A stretch of DNA of 64,000 nt from SZUA-36 sp963753105. GTDB taxonomy: Bacteria > Pseudomonadota > Gammaproteobacteria > Xanthomonadales > SZUA-36. The translations under genes were made by a program, and so were the position numbers. This document shows, one piece after another, positions 56,878 through 64,000 of this stretch (position 1 is the first letter of the stretch; every line of letters begins with the position of its first letter). The stretch is taken from assembly GCA_963753105.1 (NCBI GenBank), contig CAVWBD010000009.1, forward strand, positions 124,001 to 188,000, read 5' to 3'. A model generated the notes under the pieces. That model saw only the letters and a list, made by a program, of their open reading frames with translations, ran no database searches and was not told the DNA's origin.

Positions 56878-58029
56878 TCAGGCTTCCAATTCCGGCACAT
56901 CAAGCCAGCGGCGCTCGAGCGAACTCTGGTAACCCAGTTCCGCCAGTTGGACGCCCTTGGCGCCTGAAAGCAGGTCGTATTCCCAGGGCCCGTCCTCCAG
57001 TACGTGGCGTAGAAAAGCTTCCCACTGGACCTTGAAACCGTTGTCGTAGTCCCGCTGGTCGTCAACCTCGGTCCAGTCCCCGTAAAAATTCATGGTCTGA
57101 GGGTTATCGGGGTTCCACACGGGCTTGGGCGTGTTCTCCCGTGCCTGGACTTTACAGCCATGCAAACCGGCCACCGCCGAACCGTGCGTGCCATCGACAT
57201 GGAAGGTCACCAGGTCTTCGCGGTTGACTCGCGTGCACCAGGAACTGTTCAGCTGGGCGATGATGCCGCCTTCCAGTTCGAAGGTTGCATAGGCCGCGTC
57301 ATCGGCATCGGCCACGTACTCCCGGTCCTGCTCATCCCAACGTTTGTCGATGTGGGTCATGGCAAGACAGTTAACCGACCTGATGGGCGCAATGGTGTTG
57401 TCCAGCACGTAGCGCCAGTGACACAACATGTCGAGGATGATGCCACCCCCGTCGGCTTTGCGGTAATTCCAGCTTGGGCGTTGCGCCGCTCGATAGTCTC
57501 CCTCGAACACCCAGTAACCAAACTCGCCACGCACGGAAAGAATCCGTCCAAAAAAACCGTCATCGCGTAGTTTTCTGAGCTTGATCAGGCCAGGCAAATA
57601 CAACTTGTCGTGCACAACACCGTTCTTGACACCTTTATCCCGGGCGTACCGGGCCAGATCCAGCGCGTCCTCGAAGGTCTCTGCGGTCGGCTTTTCACAA
57701 TAGACGTGCTTGCCCGCATCCATGGCCTTCTTGAGTAATTGTGCGCGAAGCTGGGTCGTGGCGGAATCAAAAAAGATCGTATCCTGCGGGTTCGACAGCG
57801 CCGAGTCCACGTCGGTCATCCAGCGCTCCACCTGGTGCTCTTTGGCCAGCGCCTCTATTTTTTGCGCGTTGCGGCCCACCAGTATCGGGTCAAGCTGGAC
57901 GCGATCCCCGTTGGCAAGTGTGAGCCCGCCCTGTTCACGTAGTGCCAGTATCGATCTGACCAGGTGCTGGTTCATACCCATGCGCCCTGTCACGCCGTGC
58001 ATGATGATCCCAAGCCGTGTTTTAGCCAT
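56878..58029 (-). CDS. Gfo/Idh/MocA-family oxidoreductase
   Basis: 383 residues. An N-terminal Rossmann domain (GIIMHGVTGRMGMNQHLVRSIL) and the family's YCEKPTAE motif (Glu112-Lys113-Pro114), then a C-terminal substrate domain with GGGIILDMLCHWRYVLDN (the aspartate and histidine usually used in catalysis). It oxidises or reduces a sugar or inositol-like hydroxyl with NAD(P). In this locus it may make the 3-keto-glycoside that DUF1080 proteins split (inference). It lies between sulfatase 1 (72-base gap) and the isomerase gene, all leftward. Confidence 0.9.
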   Translation of the reverse strand: MAKTRLGIIMHGVTGRMGMNQHLVRSILALREQGGLTLANGDRVQLDPILVGRNAQKIEALAKEHQVERWMTDVDSALSNPQDTIFFDSATTQLRAQLLKKAMDAGKHVYCEKPTAETFEDALDLARYARDKGVKNGVVHDKLYLPGLIKLRKLRDDGFFGRILSVRGEFGYWVFEGDYRAAQRPSWNYRKADGGGIILDMLCHWRYVLDNTIAPIRSVNCLAMTHIDKRWDEQDREYVADADDAAYATFELEGGIIAQLNSSWCTRVNREDLVTFHVDGTHGSAVAGLHGCKVQARENTPKPVWNPDNPQTMNFYGDWTEVDDQRDYDNGFKVQWEAFLRHVLEDGPWEYDLLSGAKGVQLAELGYQSSLERRWLDVPELEA

Positions 58030-58101
58030 TATTAACCTCCAACAATCTGGGGGCCAGGTTCAATAAACCAGTGATTAAGTTGAGCCTGACCCCAACCAAT
58101 A

Positions 58102-59490
58102 TCATGGCAGTTCGGGAAACTTACCTACCGGGCTGAAATCAGCATCGTCGATCTGCTTGTCCCAATCCAGCAGCATGTTCCGGTGTGCCAGCAGCTGCTC
58201 GCGGTATTCCGGATCATAGGTCACCGGTTCAAGCTCGCCCGGGTCATTGACCAGGTCGAATAACTGCTCGCGGTTCGCGCCGTTGTCGAACAGGATGTAC
58301 TTGAAATTCTTGCTGGCAACCATGCGACCCTTGAAATCGCCACCGAGCTGGTTGATTTCTGAAACGACATACTCCCTTTCCGGTAAAACCTCACCACCGG
58401 CATCCGCCAGCACCTGCGGCGTCATATCGATACCATGCAGGGATTCCGGTACCGGCACACCGGCAAAGTTCAGGATGGTCGGGAAGATATCCAACCCTGT
58501 GGCGGAGAGCGTCTCCTCATCGATCATGCCGCCCTTTGTCTTGCCCTTCCACGAGATGATGAAAGGCACATTGACGGATTCTTCATAGAAGGTCATTTTC
58601 TGATTCCACTGGTGCGAGGCGTGCCCATCGCCGTGATCGGAGGTGTAAATGATCACCGTGTCATCGAGCAGGCCCTGGCTTTCCAGTTCATCCATGATCT
58701 GCTTGATATGGGCGTCCACCATTTCCAGCAAACGGTCGTAGCCATACATGTATTGCCGCCACTGCTTTTCCGTCCAGTACTTGGTCGGGTGCTTGGGGAA
58801 CATGTTCGAGCCGGGTTCGGAGCCACGTCTTACCGAAAAGCCTTCGGGTTCGTTCTCGGGAATGGCAAAGTTCGCCGGCAAAGGCGGTGTCTGATCCAAA
58901 GGCACATCCCACTCGACCGGTTCATCTTTCCAATCATCATCGATTCCGGACATCAGCCTGGCCAGTTCACAGGTGTCGTGCGGGTTCATGAACGAGGTGA
59001 CCAGGAAAAACGGCCTTTCATGTTTCTGCTTGATGAAGTCAACTACCCGTTCACGAGTTCCAGTATCCCGCTGGGCACCGTTGTAGGTATCAAAGCCGTG
59101 CCAATCGGCGACTTGCTTGATCTTGGTATTACCTACGTGCCACTTGCCGTGGTAAACCGTCTCGTAACCGGCGTCCGCCATCGTCTTGCCAATGGACGGA
59201 AACTGCGTCGGATCATCGAGCTTGCTCGACATCATGCCGGTCATCATGGACTGGCGGTAGGCCGTGCACACCGGGTAGGTGGTATAGGCGCGGGTAAAGG
59301 TGACACCAGACTCCGCGATCTTGTCGATACCGGGTGTCTCCACGTAAGGATAATCGCGCTGGGTCATTATCGACCCCGTGTGCTGGTCGGTGATGATCAA
59401 CAGGATGTTGGGTGGATTGTCTTTGGCCATGGCCAAGTGCGGTGTGACGAGCAAGCAAATTGCCAGTGTCAGTGCCTTGAAACTATTCAT
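58102..59490 (-). CDS. Exported sulfatase 1, non-canonical active-site motif
   Basis: 462 residues with a signal peptide (about 1-22, LAMAKD). S1-family marks: NILLIITDQHTGS (metal Asp), YHGKWHVG (Lys/His), NPHDT, YTSDHGDGHASH (Asp/His) and C-terminal ASKNFKYILFDNG. The residue to be converted to formylglycine is Cys75 in PVCTAYRQSMMTG: CxAxR rather than the usual CxPSR. Anaerobic maturases are known to accept Ala there; the aerobic FGE prefers Pro. The start at 59490 has AGGAGA and overlaps the upstream stop (ATGAATAG). It probably desulfates a glycan. Confidence 0.9.
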   Translation of the reverse strand: MNSFKALTLAICLLVTPHLAMAKDNPPNILLIITDQHTGSIMTQRDYPYVETPGIDKIAESGVTFTRAYTTYPVCTAYRQSMMTGMMSSKLDDPTQFPSIGKTMADAGYETVYHGKWHVGNTKIKQVADWHGFDTYNGAQRDTGTRERVVDFIKQKHERPFFLVTSFMNPHDTCELARLMSGIDDDWKDEPVEWDVPLDQTPPLPANFAIPENEPEGFSVRRGSEPGSNMFPKHPTKYWTEKQWRQYMYGYDRLLEMVDAHIKQIMDELESQGLLDDTVIIYTSDHGDGHASHQWNQKMTFYEESVNVPFIISWKGKTKGGMIDEETLSATGLDIFPTILNFAGVPVPESLHGIDMTPQVLADAGGEVLPEREYVVSEINQLGGDFKGRMVASKNFKYILFDNGANREQLFDLVNDPGELEPVTYDPEYREQLLAHRNMLLDWDKQIDDADFSPVGKFPELP

Positions 59491-61361
59491 TGCTGTCTCC
59501 TGCCGCCTCGGCGGCTTCAATATTTGCATAGCGTTGCATGACATAGCGGGCCATGCGGCCGTCGTAGGGACGATCCCGGGGGTCCTCCGGAACCAGGGCC
59601 TCGATGGCCGGTTTCAGGGTCGGGTCGAGCAGACCGGTTTCAACGATGGTTTCCATGGCTTGCAGGCGCACCATCAGGTTGTCGCTTGACAGGGCACCAG
59701 CCAGGTCAAGGCTGGCGAGGTGTTCGTGACCAAGCCGAACCAGGGCTTCTGCCAGCACGATACCGGTCCATGGCAGCACGTGGTTCATGGCAGTCTGCAT
59801 GGCTGTCACTGCACTCTGAGCGCCATCGCCCAGCAACAACAGGCCGGTAGCCGCCCAGTATGTCTTGACCGGGTCTTCAGACTGCAATTGTTCAATGAAC
59901 AGTTCAAGATTGGCTATATCGCGATCGCCCGCCGCCTGCGCCAGAGCGACGGTTTCGGCAGCGTGATAATGGTCGCTTTCAACGTAGTCCCGGATCACCT
60001 CGATTTGGTCGATTTCGGCCAGCATCGGCTCGGGTATCAGGCCTGCGTCGCGTTGTTCCACCTGCCAACCGGTCAGCGCACCGGACAGTTCTTCGAGCTT
60101 GTCAGCGAACTCCGCTTGTCCAACCAGGTTGACCGTCTGGTGCGGGTCCTCGACGATATCGTAAAGCTCCTCGGCCGCACGCGGCTTGAAAAATGCGGAC
60201 TGGACTTCGTTCAGCTTGCCGGCCTGGTATTCCGCCGCCCAGGATTGCATCAATGGTGCGTTCCACAGGAATTCCAGCCGCCGACCATAAGGGCGGTGCG
60301 GCAGGTAGTTGCGCGTGTAACGGTACTGCCCGTCAGTGACCGACCTGACCAGGTTGCGGCGCTCATCCATACGCCCGCCATAGGCGAACACATAACGGTT
60401 GTCGTTTTCATGCAGCAAGGATGCGCCGACCATGTGGTCCGGTTGTTCAATACCGGCCAGGCGCAGCAAGGTGGCAGGCAAATCGACAAAGCTGACCACC
60501 CGGTCCACGGTCCCCGCCGGTGCGTATTCCACGAGGTGCCGAAATTGCTCCGGAACCCTGATAAACATCGGAACGTGCAATCCGTCCTCGGTCAGGAAAC
60601 GCTTGGTGCCGGCAACTGCGCCGCCGTGGTCAGCGTAATAGAACACGATGGTGCTGTCAGCGAGCCCTTCTGCCGCCAACTCATCGAGCACCTGCCCCAC
60701 CTGGCCATCGAGTTCTTCCAGCCGGTCATAGTAAACGGCGTAGTCGTTACGCGCTTCAGGTGTGTCCGGGTGGTACGGGTAGAGTTCAACGGCGGCCGGA
60801 TCATGGTTTTCAGCAATGCTGCCCCGGTGCAGCCTGCTCTCATGCGTGGTGCTGAAATTGAAAATATGGAAAAACGGCTGGCCATCGGCGCGGTTGCGGT
60901 AATGCGCCTCCCTGCTGCTCTCGTCCCAGGCCTCGGGTTGATCGACGGTGTTGTAATCCTTCTTGGCATTGTTGGATGGTGTAGTATCCGGCTTCGCGCA
61001 GGTATTCCGGGTAAAAGCGGACACCTGCCGGAATCTTGTAGGTCGAGCGCATGTGCTCGGTACCGTAAGCGATCGGATAGGCGCCGGTAATCAGCGCAGA
61101 GCGTGACGGCGCACAGACCGGCGCATTGCTGTAGGCACGCGTGTAGCGGATGCTTTCCGATGCCAGTGCATCCAGCCGTGGCGTGGTCGCCAGTTCGTCG
61201 CCGTAACTGCCCAGCCAAGGGCTGTTGTCCTCGCTGACGATCCACAGGATGTTGGGTTTTTGCGGACTGTTGGCTTGCGCCTGCTCCGGCGCTTCGGTTT
61301 CCTGCTGGCAGGCGGCCAGCGCCAGGCCGCAGACCAACAGGTAGAAAACTGATTTTTTCAA
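59483..61361 (-). CDS. Sulfatase 2 lipoprotein with C-terminal helical repeats, one frame break
   Basis: About 625 residues. The start is TTG at 61361 preceded by GGAG. Lipobox LAAC (Cys18). The active site is canonical, NAPVCAPSRSALITG (Cys83 to Arg87). NILWIVSEDNSPWLGSYGD supplies the metal site and FYYADHGGAVAGTKR the later one. The frame changes near 60977 (extra base in ACCATCCAAC); the second frame continues SNNAKKDYNTVDQPEAW. The last 150 residues (VKTYWAATGLLLLGDGAQ, TGIVLAEALVRLGHEHLA, NLMVRLQAMETIVETG) look like HEAT-type repeats, as in heparan-sulfatase-like bacterial enzymes. First gene of a leftward four-gene unit. Confidence 0.87.
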
Positions 61362-61398
61362 GATGGTTTCTCCATTTTCCGAAACCTGCGCAACGGTG

Positions 61399-61414
61399 TT
61401 GCCACCGATGGCAA
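61399..61414. promoter_or_regulatory. LacI-type operator candidate, site 3
   Basis: TTGCCACCGATGGCAA: its 14-base core TGCCACCGATGGCA is identical to site 1. It lies 38 bases before the sulfatase 2 start and about 100 before sulfatase 3. A TACAAT at about 61425-61430 (read leftward) could be the -10, placing the operator just after the transcription start, a repressing position. The sequence TAGGATTGTA is shared with site 1. Confidence 0.65.
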
Positions 61415-61515
61415 AGGGCCTTAGGATTGTATCTTCAATGCCATTAAAGTGCCACGCAAGACTCACCTGTATTTGCTAGTGCAGTTGACTCCCAACCCAA
61501 AAAATGGAGCTGGTC

Positions 61516-63113
61516 ATGAGTAACATGTCTTTAATTCGTATTCTCCTTGCAACACTAATCCTCGGAATGTTGCTGACGGCCTGCTCGAAGGAAGCGGACA
61601 TTTCGGAAGGACCGGCAACAGAACCGGTCAAACTGCCCAACATCCTGTTGGCCATTTCCGACGACCAATCCTACCTTCACGTGGGTGCCTACGGGCACAC
61701 GACCGTTCGGACCCCCACATTTGACCGACTGGCGGAGCAAGGTGTGTTGTTCAACAACGCTTTCACCGCAAGTGCGATGTGCACGGTTGCCCGCGCTTCG
61801 TTGTTCACGGGCAGGAACCCGTGGCAGAACGGCGAGGCGGGCCAGCATGGCAGTCACTTCCCTGCGGCACTGGTCAGTTACGTAGACCTGCTGGAAGAAG
61901 CGGGTTACGCCGTTGGTTATACCGGCAAGTCGTGGAGCCCAGGAAACTGGGAGATTACCGGTTGGGAAAGGAACCCCGGCGGCCCCGCTTTCAACGACAT
62001 CAAGGTTGACCCCTTGCCGCTGACCGGTCTGTTTGATTCCGACTACACCCGTAACTTCAAGGCATTCCTCGAGCAGAAGGATCCAGACCAGCCATTTGCC
62101 TTTGTATATGGCGCCAAGGAGCCGCACGGACCTTATGAGAAAGGTTCCGGGCTTCGGGCCGGGTTATACCACCGATGGTCTGGAGCTGACCCCCAATTAC
62201 ACCGACACTTCCGAGAAATACAAGGAACGCATGCTGGACTATTTCATAGAGATCGAATGGTTTGACACCCACCTCGGACAGATCATCGAAATCCTGCGCG
62301 AAACCGGCGAACTGGACAACACACTGGTACTGGTTACCGGGGACAACGGTTCACCGGTTCCTGGCGGCAAGAGTGAGCTGTATGATCTCGGCACCCACGT
62401 ACCCTTGCTTGCCTTTTGGCCGGACAAAATAAAGCCCGGAAGGGTCGTCGACGATTTGGTCAGCCAGATCGATTTCGCCCCTACATTTCTCGAAGATGGC
62501 AGGCATCGAAGTACCTGCTGCCAAATAACCGGCAAGAGCTTCCTCGACCTGCTGCTCGTGGGCATAGCGGGCGACTCGATCCGTCCAGGGAGTACGTACT
62601 GGCGGCCCAGGAAAAAGGCGGCCACACGCGTGATGACCACCTCGGCTACCCGATGCGCTCCATACGCACGCAGGAATATCTGATACATCAGGAATTTCAA
62701 ACCGGAACGCTGGCCACAGGGCAATCGCCCCGAGCCCGGGGAAGAGTCCGCCCAGCAGACCGATGGCGCGTACAACGGCCTGCTGAAGAGCTGTTCAAAA
62801 TCACGGATGATCCGTATCTGCCTGGTCAACCTGGCCGGTGATGAGGCCTACGCCGATGTGCTTGCTGAACTCAGGGATAAGCTGGAGCAGGACTTGCGTG
62901 CACAATCCGACCCGCGGATACTGGGCTACGGCGACATCTACGAAAGCTTTCCCGAGGCATATGCTCATTCAAGCCCGATCTGAAAGGCTTCAAGGAGCGC
63001 GGCGAGTACAACCCGGACTACCTGATGGAGATCCCACCGGAGATTTTTGTCAGTGAGTCTGTATTACCAGGCCCTGGAGAAGAAACAGGAACAACAGAAT
63101 ACTGACCACTAAA
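61516..63113 (+). CDS. Sulfatase 3 lipoprotein, heavily frame-broken
   Basis: A lipobox (LTAC, Cys23) precedes NILLAISDDQSYLHVGAYGH and SAMCTVARASLFTG, where the formylglycine position Cys89 lies in CTVAR, without the usual proline. GNWEITGWERNPGGPAFN, GAKEPHGPYEK, VTGDNGSPVPGGKSELYDLGTHVPLL and a C-terminus ending YYQALEKKQEQQN follow. The frame must change at about 62141, then at least seven more times between 62500 and 63060, yet each piece stays family-like. That argues for locally poor sequence more than for slow decay, but a true pseudogene cannot be excluded. Start by GGAG before the ATG at 61516. Confidence 0.75.
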
Positions 63114-63126
63114 GGAATACCCTGCA

Positions 63127-64000
63127 ATGAGTATGCGCATGAATACAGTCACCCTGACGGCCATTTGCCTGCTTAGTCTGTCAGGTCTCAGCAACGTGCT
63201 GGCAGATGTGGAAACGGCGGTTGGGGATAAATCAATAGATGTCAGTGTTTCAGGCAAGCCGGTTATGACCTACCACACCGGTACGGTGATGCCGCCGGAA
63301 GGCATGGAAAAGGGTTACGCCCGCAGCGGATTTATCCACCCGATTTATTCCCCCTCGGGAAAAGTCCTCACAGATGACTTCCCCGTTGGGCATGCACACC
63401 AGCATGCCCTGTTTTCAGCCTGGACACGGGCGACGTTCAAACACGAGGTGGTCGATTTCTGGAACCAGCAAGGCGGCACTGGTAGCGCCAGGCACGTTGA
63501 GGCACGTGCACAGACGAGCTCCGGTTTACGAAGCGGATTTGCTGCAATTCAGTCACAAAGGGGGCCCGGCGATCAAAGGAACACTGGGCGGTAAAAGTCC
63601 AGGACAGCAGCGATCCGTTCATCATCGATGTGGTGATCGAGCAAGAATGCGCTACCGATGAAGAAGTCTATCTCCACCCTTATCACTATGGAGGTTTTGG
63701 CTTGCGCGGGAGTTCACACTGGAACCGAGGAAGATAAAGACACATTTCGAGAGGGCAATGAAGTCCTGACCTCGGAGGGCATATCGGACATCATGGAAAG
63801 CAACCACACCCGGCCCCGGTGGGTGGCCGTCCACGGACCAATCGACGGCACGGAATCAGGCCTGGTCATCATGAATCACCCGGCCAGTTTCAGACATCCT
63901 CAACCTGTCCGGGTGCACCCGAAAATGCCTTACTTCGTATACAGCCCGGTTGTGGAAGGTTCATTCATCCTCAGACCGGGAATGACTTACAAGGCGGGTT
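63127..64000 (+). CDS. PmoA-like DUF6807 protein, frame-broken and cut by the right edge
   Basis: Signal peptide (about 1-26, NVLAD), then VSVSGKPVMTYHTGTVMPPEG, SGFIHPIYSPSGKVLTDDFPVGHAHQHALFSAWT, the conserved start of DUF6807 (PmoA-related) proteins. Later pieces in other frames read FSHKGGPAIKGTLG, SSDPFIIDVVIEQECA, EVYLHPYHYGGFGLRGSSHW, RPRWVAVHGPIDG and VIMNHPASFRHPQPVRVHP, so at least three frame changes occur after 63500. Function unknown; the family is common in glycan loci. Good ribosome site (AAGGAATA), 13 bases after sulfatase 3. Confidence 0.75.

Noticed and set aside
58435..59541. 368-codon plus-strand open frame opposite sulfatase 1
   Set aside because: Antisense shadow of a gene with clear sulfatase motifs and its own ribosome site.
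59720..61090. 456-codon plus-strand open frame opposite sulfatase 2
   Set aside because: It mirrors the codon structure of the real minus-strand sulfatase, which carries the catalytic motifs; no family is recognised in the plus-strand product.

Overview
The window looks like chromosomal DNA of a heterotrophic, probably marine gammaproteobacterium. It is moderately GC-rich and dense in Tat- and lipoprotein-exported enzymes. It carries an Lrp-type proline regulon, a POT-like carrier, sulfatases and hairpin-rich intergenic repeats. This is inferred from gene content; no rRNA or other marker gene is present.

Layout. 1-1828: the 5' part of a Crp/Fnr regulator and an aldehyde dehydrogenase, leftward. 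1967-15287: amino-acid catabolism, with pruA, an Lrp regulator divergent from putA, formiminotransferase-cyclodeaminase, a ureohydrolase, and a glycyl-radical trans-4-hydroxyproline dehydratase (hypD) with its activase (hypE). Proline and hydroxyproline would both reach pyrroline-5-carboxylate and then glutamate. 15355-24155: peptide use and transport (M1-like peptidase, TIGR04076 protein, aldo/keto reductase, Na+ symporter, DUF885 lipoprotein, POT-like carrier, M24 peptidase). 24957-27023: pdxH and glnA, leftward.

27401-38851 is the most unusual block: eleven rightward genes that look like one gamma-glutamyl polymer or peptide system. It has PgsB-, PgsC- and PgsW-like proteins, two exported gamma-glutamyltransferases, two exported or anchored AstE/AspA-type amidohydrolases, a glutamate-racemase-like protein with a signal peptide, a DUF6305 protein, a DctM-like permease and a 49-residue membrane protein.

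38860-41284: a CPBP protease, a MarR regulator and a D-amino-acid PLP enzyme. 41335-46656: a tandemly duplicated two-subunit molybdenum dehydrogenase. 46730-50889: an esterase, two MITE-like elements, tiny genes, a chimeric gene remnant and a BrnT/BrnA toxin-antitoxin pair. 50899-64000: a sulfated-glycan and uronate utilisation region (three sulfatases, DUF1080, Gfo/Idh, sugar isomerase, DlgD-like reductase, PL22-like propeller, DUF6807). One 16-bp LacI-type palindrome recurs in front of three transcription start regions of this part and ties the second molybdenum dehydrogenase to it.

Data caveat. At least nine conserved genes are split by 1-nt frame changes, often where one base of a short run would restore the frame. 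Their density rises sharply after about 62,100. I read most as sequence errors rather than true pseudogenes and give the whole-gene coordinates.
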